From: Leisingera thetidis
Lineage (GTDB): Bacteria > Pseudomonadota > Alphaproteobacteria > Rhodobacterales > Rhodobacteraceae
DNA: 64,000 bases
Reading direction: 5' to 3'
Assembly: GCF_025857195.1 (NCBI RefSeq)
Contig: NZ_CP109787.1
Coordinates: 2,607,501-2,671,500 of the forward strand
The position numbers and the translations under genes were made by a program. Positions 34,149-45,671 of this stretch are shown here, one piece after another (the first letter of the stretch is position 1; each line of letters starts with the position of its first letter). The notes below the pieces were generated by a model that did no database searches, had not been told where the DNA came from, and saw only the letters and a program-made list of their open reading frames with translations.

Positions 34149-35296
34149 AGCGCTTCCTCATATTCCGACTCGGCGGTGCTGTCCCAGACCACGCCGCCGC
34201 CGACGTTCATCGTCGCGCGGCCGTCTTCCAGCATCAGGGTGCGGATTGCCACATTGAACTCGGAGGAGCCGTCCGGCGCCGCCCAGCCGATGGTGCCGCA
34301 ATAGATATCGCGCGCCCAGGGCTCCAGATCCGAAAGGACCTCCATCGCCCGGATCTTGGGGGCGCCGGTAATGGAGCCGCAGGGAAACAGCGCCGCAAAA
34401 ATATCCGCCAGCCCCGCGTCGGGGCGCAGTTTCGCACGCACCAGCGACACCATCTGATGCACGGTGGCATAGCTTTCCACCGCAAACAGCTCCGGCACAT
34501 GCACCGAGCCGGTCTCGGCCACGCGGCTGATGTCATTGCGCAGGAGGTCGACGATCATCAGGTTTTCGGCGCGGTTCTTCTCGTCCTGGCGCAGGAAGTC
34601 GCGGCGGCGGGCGTCCTCCACCGGATCGTCGCTGCGCGGCTGGGTGCCTTTCATCGGACGGGTCTCGATCACGCCCTCCGCAGCGGTGCGGAAGAACAGC
34701 TCCGGCGAACGCGACAGCAGGTCCGGCAGCCCGTCCTGTTCCACCAGCACGCCGTGGCCCACGGCCTGCTTGCCTTGCAAAGCGGCATAAAGCTCCTCGG
34801 CAGTGCCATAAGCCTCCGCATCAATCGGGAAGGTCAGGTTGGCCTGATAGATGTCGCCCTTGCCGATGTTGCGGTTCACTTCTGCAAACGCTTCGGCGTA
34901 GCGCTCAAAGGTCCAGCGGGGAGCCAGGTCTCCCAGCCCGCCGTCGCCCGGCCGGGAGGCCGGGCAGCGCCCGACCCTCCCCACGGGAGGGCGCTCCGCC
35001 CCCCCCCAGGTTCGGGCGCTGCCCTCAGTGTTCTGCGGCAGCGGTTCAGCGTAAACCCCGAAACAGATCAGCGGCAGCCGCCGGTCCCTTGGCATCCGCC
35101 CCGCCAGCTTCACCTCCAGCGCATAGCCCAGCTCATAAGTGGCATAGCCCGCCAGCCAATGCCCGTCCGCGCGCGCCTGATCCAGCGCGGCCAGCGCGGC
35201 GGGCACCCCTTCCGGGCCGTCTGCGCGGATCACGCGCAGCGGCTGGCTGAAACATGTGCCCGGACCTGCAGGCCCCTGATCAAAACGAATCCGCAC
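34091..35296 (-). CDS. pabB: aminodeoxychorismate synthase component I with repeat-derived insert
   Basis: A 401-residue chorismate-binding enzyme. The catalytic part has IKGTQPR-like MKGTQPRSDDP, KNRAENLMIVDLLRNDISRV, and PCGSITGAPKIRAMEV. It makes 4-amino-4-deoxychorismate with glutamine-derived ammonia. Start is a GTG with GGGAG ten bases upstream. Between GVYAEPLPQN and RWTFERYAEAF is a 37-residue insert rich in Gly/Arg/Pro, encoded by nested palindromes and a run of nine C (see the repeat at 34925). The frame is intact through it. The downstream pabC overlaps by 58 bp. Confidence 0.9.
   Translation of the reverse strand: MRIRFDQGPAGPGTCFSQPLRVIRADGPEGVPAALAALDQARADGHWLAGYATYELGYALEVKLAGRMPRDRRLPLICFGVYAEPLPQNTEGSARTWGGAERPPVGRVGRCPASRPGDGGLGDLAPRWTFERYAEAFAEVNRNIGKGDIYQANLTFPIDAEAYGTAEELYAALQGKQAVGHGVLVEQDGLPDLLSRSPELFFRTAAEGVIETRPMKGTQPRSDDPVEDARRRDFLRQDEKNRAENLMIVDLLRNDISRVAETGSVHVPELFAVESYATVHQMVSLVRAKLRPDAGLADIFAALFPCGSITGAPKIRAMEVLSDLEPWARDIYCGTIGWAAPDGSSEFNVAIRTLMLEDGRATMNVGGGVVWDSTAESEYEEALWKARFARVTPSRTIPLSA
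34925..35040. repeat. palindromic repeat inside pabB
   Basis: GGGCAGCGCCCGA (34962-34974) and TCGGGCGCTGCCC (35012-35024) form a perfect 13-bp inverted repeat; inside it CCCTCCC-CAC-GGGAGGG (34975-34991) is a second hairpin, followed by nine consecutive C (34999-35007). Flanks GTCTCCCAG... and GCCCGGCCGGGAGGCCGGGC are also palindromic. Composition and structure match the intergenic repeats of this genome rather than a chorismate enzyme. Confidence 0.7.
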
Positions 35297-35335
35297 CGGA
35301 ATTGACTCCCTGAGCTGTTGGCCCCCACATATATC

Positions 35336-35352
35336 TGTTCGCTATGCGAACA
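35336..35352. promoter_or_regulatory. palindromic operator candidate between pabB and carB
   Basis: TGTTCGC-TAT-GCGAACA is a perfect 7-bp inverted repeat 40 bp from the pabB start and 44 bp before the carB -35 hexamer. It resembles a two-fold symmetric repressor site. Confidence 0.5.
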
Positions 35353-35395
35353 AAAGGGGTGGATGCGGCATTTCCAATTCCGTTTCCGATACCCC

Positions 35396-35423
35396 TTGAA
35401 CCTTTCGGCGCGGTGCCTATAAC
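35396..35423 (+). promoter_or_regulatory. carB promoter
   Basis: TTGAAC (35396-35401) and TATAAC (35418-35423) with a 16-bp spacer, about 65 bp before the carB start. Good sigma-70 match in a GC-rich genome. Confidence 0.6.
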
Positions 35424-35495
35424 GCAGGACAATTTGGGCACTCGCCAGTGCCCCCGATTCAAAGCTGCCCGCGCGTCAACCAAAGGAATATGGCC

Positions 35496-38852
<3,357 letters not shown>

Positions 38853-38885
38853 GCACGCCCTTCCAGGCACATCCCCCCGGCAATT

Positions 38886-38916
38886 GAAAAGCCCCGGCAC
38901 CATCCGGGGCTTTTCC
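38886..38916 (+). terminator. carB terminator
   Basis: GAAAAGCCCCGG-CACCAT-CCGGGGCTTTTC is a 12-bp perfect stem, with the T run inside the stem, 34 bp after the carB stop. Confidence 0.85.
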
Positions 38917-39031
38917 TGTTCCCGCCCGGCCGTCACGCAGCCGTGCAGAGAATTGACCGCCGCATCTTCCGGACCTGTGCGACCGTGATCAACACGTCAC
39001 GATCCGCAGCATCAATTCAGGAAGCAAGGCC

Positions 39032-39607
39032 ATGAAATTACGATTGAAAATAACTGCAGGACTTTTGGCACTCGCCCCCTTCGGCGCCTTTGCCCAGGAC
39101 TGCCCGGTGGAAGGCGACCCGGCTGAGCTTGAGGCTGAGGCCGTTGTCGAAATCTATGACTGCATCGAAGCCAGGATGGCCGAGGGCTATGCCGCAAACG
39201 GCGGCCCGGTCGCAGCTGAATTCCGGTCCTGGCAGGTCACGTCCACCCGGCCCGCCCTGGCCGGGCCGCACGGCGAGCGTTTTCTGCAGACCTTCGCCAA
39301 TGATACCGCCGCAGAGCAGTACCTGACGTTCGCGGAAGACGGCTTCACCATGCCCGCCGGGTCGGTGCTGGCCAAGGAGAGCTTCGCCGTGAAGGAGGGC
39401 AAGGCGGTGCCCGGACCGCTGTTCATCATGACCAAACTGGCGGCAGGCGGTGCCCCGGAGGCCGGCGGCTGGCTCTATGCGGCGCTGATGCCCGACGGCA
39501 CGGAAATGACAATCCAGCAGAGCTTCTGCGCAGGCTGCCATCTGAACTGGGAGGCCCGGGACAGCCTCGCCTACCCGTTGGAAGAGGTGCGCCGCAGCAG
39601 CCAATGA
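39032..39607 (+). CDS. cytochrome P460 family protein
   Basis: A 191-residue exported protein with a signal peptide (cut after GAFAQ). The mature part has WLYAALMPDGT and the haem c motif FCAGCHLNW (CxxCH) near the C terminus, the pattern of the cytochrome P460/P460-like family. True P460s carry a Lys-haem cross-link and oxidise hydroxylamine or NO; a candidate Lys lies in ESFAVKEGKAVPGPLF. The gene is alone, with no nitrification genes near it, so a detoxification role is an inference. Confidence 0.85.
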   Translation: MKLRLKITAGLLALAPFGAFAQDCPVEGDPAELEAEAVVEIYDCIEARMAEGYAANGGPVAAEFRSWQVTSTRPALAGPHGERFLQTFANDTAAEQYLTFAEDGFTMPAGSVLAKESFAVKEGKAVPGPLFIMTKLAAGGAPEAGGWLYAALMPDGTEMTIQQSFCAGCHLNWEARDSLAYPLEEVRRSSQ

Positions 39608-39713
39608 AAGCTGGCAGGCCCGCCGCAGCGGACCGCAGTCCCGGGACCCTGACGGGGCTGCGTCATGTCCTGCGGCATCCGGCCCGCTGCACTCCTGAAG
39701 GCCGCAGAGGCGC

Positions 39714-40427
39714 TCACCCCGCCTGACGCATCAGCGTTTGCAGCGTGCGGCCCAGCGGAGCGGCCAGCGACACGCCTTTGCCGCCCATCCGCGCCTTGGA
39801 CGAGATAACGGAGACCAGCCGCGGGGGCCGCCCGGGGTGCCGCTGCAGCACCGGCGAGCCCGAGGCCCCGAAATCGACCCTGCATGAGGTGATCAGGGAC
39901 CCTTGCCGCGCCACCAGGACCTGGCAGGCCGTCTGAAGTTCCGGCGATCTGGCATTGCGGTGGGAATAGGACATCACATCCACCCGCGCGCCCCGCTCAG
40001 GCGCTGCAGCCAGGGTCAGGGGCCGGATCACATCGGCGCTGATCGGCCGTTCAAGGCGCAGCACTGCAATATCGGTGCCGGTCTGGAACTGGCCGGTCCG
40101 GCCATGCCGGTATTCTGCGTGGATCGCGGCCTTGACCACCTTGCGCGAGGCCTTGGACCGGTGCCCGTTGAGACCGGCCTCGAACTTGATGCTCCGCGGG
40201 TTCACCGCCCGGCCATTGCGGATGTCGTACATGCAATGCGCCGCCGTCAGCACCAGATCCGGCGCGATCAGGCTGGCCGTGCACATGCTGTTGCCGCCAA
40301 TGTTCAGGCGGCCCACCGCCTCCCATCCCGGCACGGATTGCACCGCTGCGGACTGCCCGCCTGCGGCGGCGGCTCCGGCACTGCTGGTTATCAATGCGGC
40401 GGCGGCAATTCCCAGAACTCGTCTCAT
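39714..40427 (-). CDS. secreted trypsin-like serine protease
   Basis: A 237-residue S1/V8-like protease with a signal peptide ending near AGAAAAGG. The triad is in LTAAHC (His), TGTDIAVLRL (Asp) and DFGASGSPVL (Ser). Short arrangement and the lack of a PDZ domain separate it from DegP. ATG at 40427 is favoured because GGAG lies six bases upstream; another ATG four codons earlier is in frame. Role: periplasmic or extracellular proteolysis; target unknown. Confidence 0.88.
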   Translation of the reverse strand: MRRVLGIAAAALITSSAGAAAAGGQSAAVQSVPGWEAVGRLNIGGNSMCTASLIAPDLVLTAAHCMYDIRNGRAVNPRSIKFEAGLNGHRSKASRKVVKAAIHAEYRHGRTGQFQTGTDIAVLRLERPISADVIRPLTLAAAPERGARVDVMSYSHRNARSPELQTACQVLVARQGSLITSCRVDFGASGSPVLQRHPGRPPRLVSVISSKARMGGKGVSLAAPLGRTLQTLMRQAG

Positions 40428-40922
40428 GACCCACTCCATTTTCCCACCTGGCCATGGTCGGTCAGTCCTGGGGCTGGAATGCGGCTTGCTGCGGTGCCGC
40501 GCTGGCAGAAAAATGCGCAGAATGAGGCAAGGTTAACAAAAGGTTAACAGGGGCTTCCTTTTTCCGGAGCGGCCTGCGTAAACCCCTTGTTTACTTAACG
40601 GGCCGCGTCAATTTTTGGAAAAACCCCTTAAAAACCACGGAAAATCCTCCCTGTTTCGTTAGGAGGAAAATCCGGAATTTCCCCCGGTTTCTGCGCAAAT
40701 CGCAGTGCCGGTGGTAACTTCGCGGCCCGATTGCGGCAGAATTAGGTCTTAACAAACCGCTAAACAGCCGCTTCCGGCCCGCCCAATTGCTTAACCGCCG
40801 CCCGCACTCATAGGGTGAACAGGCAAAAACAGGCTCACCCGGGGTTTTCCGCAAAGCCGGCTTGCCCCGCTGCTGCCGCCCGGCGAAGATGGCGGCGAGC
40901 ACACGAAAAACGGAGCCCTCGA
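40428..40922. other. 495-bp low-GC intergenic region
   Basis: Between the protease (minus) and the 24-residue lipoprotein gene (plus). It holds a direct repeat AGGTTAACA at 40530 and 40541, exactly 11 bp apart; a TCCTCC / GGAGGA hairpin near 40640-40668 with the direct repeat GGAAAATCC; and AT-rich stretches that could be promoters. No credible protein frame; a regulatory RNA is possible but not shown. Confidence 0.45.
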
Positions 40923-40997
40923 ATGCGCCTCACCCTGTTTCTGACCGCCCTCCTGGGCCTCGCTGCCTGCGACGTTCCGCTGATCCCGCTGATCTGA
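40923..40997 (+). CDS. 24-residue lipoprotein micro-protein
   Basis: The product is hydrophobic with a lipobox: LTALLGLAACDVPLIPLI follows the Met-Arg-Leu start, Cys16 being the likely lipidation site and leaving a 9-residue mature peptide. GGAG lies seven bases before the ATG and a perfect terminator starts seven bases after the stop, so the unit is self-contained. Entericidin-like peptides are similar in size, but no family is assigned. Confidence 0.6.
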   Translation: MRLTLFLTALLGLAACDVPLIPLI

Positions 40998-41003
40998 ATC
41001 AGA

Positions 41004-41030
41004 AAAGCCCCGGCACTGCCGGGGCTTTGT
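41004..41030 (+). terminator. terminator after the micro-lipoprotein
   Basis: AAAGCCCCGGC-ACT-GCCGGGGCTTT is a perfect 11-bp stem followed by GT; the T run is part of the stem. Confidence 0.8.
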
Positions 41031-41064
41031 TCATCCAGGCCCAAGGCGCCCTGCGCGCCCCGGG

Positions 41065-41793
41065 TTATTTCCGCGAGACCCGCTGGTGCACCGCCTCAGT
41101 GCTTTCCAGCCGCTCCGAATAGCGGTCGGTCAGATAGTCCTTGCGCCCGCGCACCAGCCAGGTGAATTTCACCAGCTCTTCCATCACATCCACCAGACGG
41201 CGGTAGAACGGGCCTTCCGGCAGCCGTTCGCCCTCGTTGAACTCCAGCCAGGCCTTGGGGATCGAGCTCTGGTTCGGGATCGTCACCATCCGCATCCAGC
41301 GCCCCAGGATGCGCATCTGGTTCACAGCGTTGAAGCTTTGCGAGCCGCCCGAGACCTGCATCACCGCCAGCGTCTTGCCCTGGGTGGTGCGGATGCCGCC
41401 CTGCAGCGACAGCGGCAGCCAGTCGATCTGCAGCTTCATCACGCCGCTCATCGCGCCGTGGCGCTCCGGGCTGGACCAGACCATGCCCTCGGACCACACC
41501 GCCAGATCGCGCAGCTCCGCCACCTTGGCATGCTCGGCCGCGCCCGCATCATCGGGCAGCGGCAGGCCGGAGGGGTCGAAGATCCGCGTCTCGCAGCCCA
41601 AGGCCTGCAGCACCCGCGCCGCCTCCTCCGCCGCCTTGCGGGAATAGCTGACCTCGCGCAGGGAGCCGTACAGCAGCAGGATGCGCGGCGGGTGGCGCGG
41701 ATCGCCGGGTGCAGCCAGCGCGTCCGCGTCGACCGGCTGCAGCAGGTCCGCCGCCACGGCGGGCAGATCGCTCAGATCCACGGTCTCAGGCAC
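41065..41793 (-). CDS. arsH: ArsH-type NADPH-dependent FMN reductase
   Basis: A 242-residue flavoprotein. FMN-binding [24 protein letters not shown] and [25 protein letters not shown] are the ArsH hallmarks. ArsH reduces quinones or azo dyes, and in some species oxidises trivalent organoarsenicals. No arsR, arsB or arsC lies near, so arsenic function is not implied by context. It overlaps the 3' end of an upstream small gene by eight bases. Confidence 0.93.
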   Translation of the reverse strand: MPETVDLSDLPAVAADLLQPVDADALAAPGDPRHPPRILLLYGSLREVSYSRKAAEEAARVLQALGCETRIFDPSGLPLPDDAGAAEHAKVAELRDLAVWSEGMVWSSPERHGAMSGVMKLQIDWLPLSLQGGIRTTQGKTLAVMQVSGGSQSFNAVNQMRILGRWMRMVTIPNQSSIPKAWLEFNEGERLPEGPFYRRLVDVMEELVKFTWLVRGRKDYLTDRYSERLESTEAVHQRVSRK

Positions 41794-42250
41794 TTTCTTC
41801 TTCGAGGTGCAGCTTCATGTCGATCAGCACCTGCTGCAGCAGCACCGTCTCCCGCAGCAGCCGCTTGGCCTCGTTGACGGTGATGATGCCGTCTTCCATC
41901 GCGGCCTGGTATTCGCTCATCAGCTGGGCAAACCGCTGGCTCAGCGCGATCACATCCGCATTCACCCCGCCGCTGCGGCCGGTCTCCCCGGCGCTGCCGT
42001 TGCCGTTGTAGGACAGGGTGATGTTCTTCAGGTCGGCCAGCGCCGAGGTCACATGCGGGTAAGACGCCGCGCATTCCAGCTTGGCCACCGCGTCCACTGG
42101 CATGAACCGATCCACGTGCTCGGCATTGTCCGAATAATAGCGCCCCAGCGTCGCCTTGGATTTGCCGGTGATCTGGCAGGCGGCTTCGATGCCGACATCC
42201 TTCACCAGCGCTTCGGTGTGCTTCTTCAGATACGTTCCGATTTCAGCCAT
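41786..42250 (-). CDS. HTH-like small protein coupled to arsH, unknown
   Basis: A 154-residue protein starting [18 protein letters not shown]. Residues 15-45 read [23 protein letters not shown], a helix-turn-helix-like stretch similar to phage CII-type and XRE-like recognition helices. The C-terminal half is helical ([40 protein letters not shown]) and may mediate oligomerisation. It overlaps arsH by eight bases. I do not recognise a named family; a regulator is an inference. Confidence 0.7.
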   Translation of the reverse strand: MAEIGTYLKKHTEALVKDVGIEAACQITGKSKATLGRYYSDNAEHVDRFMPVDAVAKLECAASYPHVTSALADLKNITLSYNGNGSAGETGRSGGVNADVIALSQRFAQLMSEYQAAMEDGIITVNEAKRLLRETVLLQQVLIDMKLHLEEESA

Positions 42251-42614
42251 ATGCTTCCTACCTGGCGTGACCGCCGCCCCCATGGGGAACGAACCGGCTA
42301 ATTTCCCATTTCTGAGTTGTAGAGGAATTGCGATACCTTATCCATCCCTCAGGTTTTCAGGGATTTAGCGAGTGGCATGGTGCAATTGGCATCTGTTGTC
42401 CAGTGCAAAGCGGGACGGGTGAGTGACGTCCCGCGTCTAGGGTAATTGGTCTGCCCGGAACTTGTGCCTTCCGGGGCGATTGGCGATGGCGGTTTTTCCG
42501 GGGTTTTGTTCCACCCCTGCCGCGCCAGCCCCGGCGGGCCATCCCGCCCGGCCCCCGGCAAAACCTGCACGAATCCGGTTCCCCCCGCGCGCCCCTGAGG
42601 GTAAACCCGCCGCC
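42251..42614. other. 364-bp divergent region (HTH-like gene / tdk)
   Basis: No credible gene. A hairpin GCGGGACG-GGTGAGTGA-CGTCCCGC lies at 42410-42434, roughly midway. AT-rich patches around 42310-42400 could hold the promoters of both divergent genes, but I see no strong -35/-10 pair. Confidence 0.4.
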
Positions 42615-43208
42615 ATGGCCAAGCTCTATTTCCACTACTCCACCATGAACGCAGGCAAGTCGACGGTGCTCTTGCAGGCTTCGCACAACTACCGCGAAAA
42701 CCATATGGACACCTACCTGCTGACCGCGCGGCTGGACGACCGGGCCGGCACCGGCAGGATCGCTTCGCGCATCGGCATCGGCGAAGAGGCCGACATGTTT
42801 TCCTGCGGCGACGACCTTTATGCCCGTATCGAACAGCGCCTCGCCCAGGGCCCGGTGGCGGCGGTTTTTGTCGACGAGGCGCAGTTCCTGGCGCCGGAGC
42901 AGGTCTGGCAGCTGGCCCGCGCCGTCGATGACCTGCGGGTGCCGGTGCTGGCTTATGGCCTGCGGGTGGATTTCCAGGGCAAGCTGTTCCCCGGCTCCGC
43001 CACCCTGCTGGCGCTGGCGGATGAAATGCGCGAGGTGCGCACCATCTGCCGCTGCGGCAAGAAAGCCACCATGGTGGTGCGCCAGGATGATCAGGGCCGG
43101 GTGCTGACGCATGGCGACCAGGTGCAGATCGGCGGCAATGAAACCTATGTCTCGCTCTGCCGCCGCCACTGGCGCGCGGCGATGGGCAGCCGGATGGACG
43201 AAAGCTGA
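42615..43208 (+). CDS. tdk: thymidine kinase
   Basis: A 197-residue type II thymidine kinase. The P-loop is YSTMNAGKST, the Asp-Glu of FVDEAQFL follows, then lasso-type zinc Cys residues in TICRCGKKA and the C-terminal SLCRRHW. The Walker B and the zinc site are complete. It salvages thymidine to dTMP. A GTAAACCCGCCGCC leader precedes the ATG with no strong SD; the start is the only one that fits the family. Confidence 0.94.
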   Translation: MAKLYFHYSTMNAGKSTVLLQASHNYRENHMDTYLLTARLDDRAGTGRIASRIGIGEEADMFSCGDDLYARIEQRLAQGPVAAVFVDEAQFLAPEQVWQLARAVDDLRVPVLAYGLRVDFQGKLFPGSATLLALADEMREVRTICRCGKKATMVVRQDDQGRVLTHGDQVQIGGNETYVSLCRRHWRAAMGSRMDES

Positions 43209-43274
43209 ACCGGGAACCCCAGCCGCCTCTTTTGTGTTACAATCCCGCAACTGACGCTACCAAAGGAGGCCGTC

Positions 43275-43520
43275 ATGCCCGTTCGGGATCCGCTGGCCGG
43301 CAGGCTGCGCTTTCACATGGCCAGCCTGGCGGGCGCCTGCATCGCAGGCGCCCTGATTGTCGCCGCATTCACCCTTGGCTTTTACTCGTGGCAGTCCATC
43401 GCTGTCTGCATCGCCATCGCCGCCGCCGCGGCCTGGCCCGCCGGGGTCTGGATGACCCGCAAGATCAAGCGGGAAGATCCGGCCTGGGACCACGAGCACG
43501 ACAAGCCCAAGGATTTCTGA
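43275..43520 (+). CDS. small two-helix membrane protein, unknown
   Basis: An 81-residue protein with two adjacent helices (ASLAGACIAGALIVAAFTLGFYSW and SIAVCIAIAAAAAWPAGVWMT) and a charged C-terminal tail KIKREDPAWDHEHDKPKDF. AAGGAGG seven bases before the ATG is a near-perfect ribosome site. It ends nine bases before the convergent 2-hydroxyacid dehydrogenase. No family recognised. Confidence 0.7.
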   Translation: MPVRDPLAGRLRFHMASLAGACIAGALIVAAFTLGFYSWQSIAVCIAIAAAAAWPAGVWMTRKIKREDPAWDHEHDKPKDF

Positions 43521-43529
43521 CCAGCCGCT

Positions 43530-44483
43530 TCAGACCTTGTTGGGCAGCGCCTCTCCGGCCAGATAGGCGGCCACATTGTCCAGCGCCATATGGCCCATGT
43601 TGCTGCGCACCTCCTCGGTGGCGGTGCCCAGATGCGGCAGCAGCGTGGCGTTGTCGAGATCGATCAGCGCCTGCGGCACCTTGGGCTCGAACTCATAGAC
43701 GTCCAGGCCCGCGCCGCCGATGCTGCGGTTCTGCAGCGCCGCGATCAGCGCCGCCTCTTCCACAACTTCGCCGCGGGCGATGTTGATCAGATGCGCATGG
43801 GGTTGCATCGCGTCCAGCACGTCGGCGTTGATCAGATGCGTGGTCTCGGCGCCGCCGGGCACCGCCACCACCAGGAAATCCACCTCTTTCGCCATGGCGA
43901 TCAGGTTCTCGGCGCGGTCGGCCGGGAAATCCAGCTCCTTGGGCGAACGCGCGACATAGGACACATCCATGCCAAAGCCATAATGGCAGCGCCGGGCAAT
44001 CGCCTGGCCGATGCGGCCCATGCCGGCGATGCCGACCCGCTTGGCGGTGGCGTGCAGCCCCAGCATCTGGGTCGGGTGCCAGCCCTGCCAATCGCCCTTG
44101 CGCAGCATCCGCTCGCCTTCCGAGGCGCGCCGCGCCGACATCAGGATCAGCGTCATCGCGATATCGGCGGTGGCGTCGGTGACGGCGCCGGGGGTGTTGG
44201 TCACCTCGACGCCCGCCGCGCGCGCGGCCGCCACGTCGATATGGTTGTAGCCGACACCGAAGTTGGCCAAAAGCTTGCAGCGCGGGCTGCCCGCCTTGGC
44301 AAAGATCTCCGCCGTGAACCGGTCGCCCAGCGTCGGCACCACGATGTCGAACTCAGTAAGGGCGCGCAGCATCTCCGCCTCGCTCAGAACCGCGTTGGTC
44401 TCGCGGATTTCCAGATCGGCAAAGCTTTCCCGCGCCCGTGCCGTGACCGCTGCCGTCATCGGCCGCGCAATCCAGATCTTCAT
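43530..44483 (-). CDS. D-2-hydroxyacid dehydrogenase (glyoxylate/hydroxypyruvate reductase-like)
   Basis: A 317-residue NAD(P)-dependent enzyme. The Rossmann loop is GIAGMGRIGQAIARRC, the catalytic Arg is in NIARGEVVEE, the Glu in YEFEPKVP and the His in LLPHLGTATEE. GVGYNHIDVAAARAAGVEVTNTPG is the conserved segment before the cofactor domain. It may reduce glyoxylate or hydroxypyruvate, but other 2-keto acids are possible. It starts one base after the csaA stop and closes the ybjN-proC-csaA operon. Confidence 0.9.
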   Translation of the reverse strand: MKIWIARPMTAAVTARARESFADLEIRETNAVLSEAEMLRALTEFDIVVPTLGDRFTAEIFAKAGSPRCKLLANFGVGYNHIDVAAARAAGVEVTNTPGAVTDATADIAMTLILMSARRASEGERMLRKGDWQGWHPTQMLGLHATAKRVGIAGMGRIGQAIARRCHYGFGMDVSYVARSPKELDFPADRAENLIAMAKEVDFLVVAVPGGAETTHLINADVLDAMQPHAHLINIARGEVVEEAALIAALQNRSIGGAGLDVYEFEPKVPQALIDLDNATLLPHLGTATEEVRSNMGHMALDNVAAYLAGEALPNKV

Positions 44484-44484
44484 A

Positions 44485-44823
44485 TCAGTGCATCCTCCCG
44501 CCCAGCGGCACCTGTCCATCGGGACCCGCCAGGAATATTTCTCCGTTTTCGTCCGGCAGGCCCAGCACCAGGATTTCTGACATGAACTTGCCGATCTGCC
44601 GCGGCGGGAAGTTTACGACGGCCAGAACCTGCTTGCCCACCAGCGTTTCCGGCATGTAATGCGCCGTAATCTGCGCTGAGCTCTTTTTTACGCCGATTTC
44701 AGGCCCGAAATCGACCCAGAGCTTGATTGCCGGCTTGCGCGCCTCGGGAAACGGCTCCGCGCGCAGGATTTCGCCGACACGGACATCGACCTTCAGGAAG
44801 TCGTTGAAAGAAATCTCAGCCAC
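44485..44823 (-). CDS. csaA: CsaA-like tRNA-binding protein
   Basis: A 112-residue protein formed by one tRNA-binding OB domain: FLKVDVRVGEILRAEPFPEARKPAIKLWVDFG and VLAVVNFPPRQIGKFMSEILVLG are the CsaA hallmarks. In Bacillus CsaA acts as an export chaperone. It starts with GTG, overlapping the proC stop by eight bases; AGGGAA precedes it. It belongs to the ybjN-proC-csaA operon. Confidence 0.92.
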   Translation of the reverse strand: MAEISFNDFLKVDVRVGEILRAEPFPEARKPAIKLWVDFGPEIGVKKSSAQITAHYMPETLVGKQVLAVVNFPPRQIGKFMSEILVLGLPDENGEIFLAGPDGQVPLGGRMH

Positions 44824-45631
44824 GCGACAGTTCCCTGGACCGGTCCGTTGCCGCCGCGACGGCGCGTTTCAGCAGCGCCGGGAAGCCGTCCTGCTCGTCC
44901 ATCAGCACCTCCAGCGCCGCCTGGGTGGTGCCGTTCGGGCTGGTCACGTTGACGCGCAGCTGGCCGGGGCTGTCCTCAGCCGCCTCCGCCAGCGCGCCGG
45001 CACCTGCGACGGTGGCCTTGGCCAGCTGCATCGCCAGTTCCGCCGGCAGCCCCTGCGCCTCGCCCGCGGCGGCCAGCGTTTCGATCAGGTGGAACACATA
45101 GGCCGGACCCGAGCCGCTGACGCCGGTCACCGCATCCATCTGGCCCTCATTTTCCAGCCGCACGGTCTGCCCGACGGCCTGCAGCAGCCCTTCGGCGCGC
45201 TCCATGTCCCTGGGGCCCGCATGGGCATTGCCGATCAGCGCGGTGATGCCGCGGCCGACAGCGGCCGGCGTGTTCGGCATTGCCCGCACGATCGGGGTCT
45301 TTGCCCCCAGAATATCCTCATAGGTGGCGATCGAGGTGCCCGCCGCCACCGAAATGAACAGGGTCTGGCCGTTGCCGTAGCCTTGCAGCGTGGGCAGCGA
45401 CTCGCCCATCATCTGCGGTTTCACCGCGATCAGCACGATGCCCGGCGCGGATGGCAGCTCGGCGTTGACATGGACGCCGGTGGCTTTCAGCCAGTCCGAG
45501 GGGCGCGGGTCGATCACCCAGACCGACGCGGCGGGCAGACCGCCCTCCAGCCAGCCGGCCAGCATCGCCGATCCCATCTTGCCGCAGCCCAGCAGCACCA
45601 GGCCGCGCGCGGCGGTTTCTTGCATATCCAT
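44816..45631 (-). CDS. proC: pyrroline-5-carboxylate reductase
   Basis: A 271-residue NAD(P)H-dependent enzyme, the last step of proline synthesis. The Rossmann motif is VLLGCGKMGSAMLAGWL, PNTPAAVGRG is conserved in the middle, and the signature GSGPAYVFHLIETLAAAG is followed by the dimer-forming C-terminal helices and TSPNGTT. GGAGGGG six bases upstream chooses the ATG at 45631 rather than one at 45625. It overlaps csaA by eight bases. Confidence 0.95.
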   Translation of the reverse strand: MDMQETAARGLVLLGCGKMGSAMLAGWLEGGLPAASVWVIDPRPSDWLKATGVHVNAELPSAPGIVLIAVKPQMMGESLPTLQGYGNGQTLFISVAAGTSIATYEDILGAKTPIVRAMPNTPAAVGRGITALIGNAHAGPRDMERAEGLLQAVGQTVRLENEGQMDAVTGVSGSGPAYVFHLIETLAAAGEAQGLPAELAMQLAKATVAGAGALAEAAEDSPGQLRVNVTSPNGTTQAALEVLMDEQDGFPALLKRAVAAATDRSRELSRG

Positions 45632-45671
45632 GAAAGCCCCTCCCCGTGATCCATCAGGTTCGGGGCAAGGT

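Noticed and set aside
40591..40902. 103-codon frame on the minus strand
   Set aside because: Low-GC intergenic DNA; composition is unlike neighbouring genes, and there is no ribosome site or recognisable domain.
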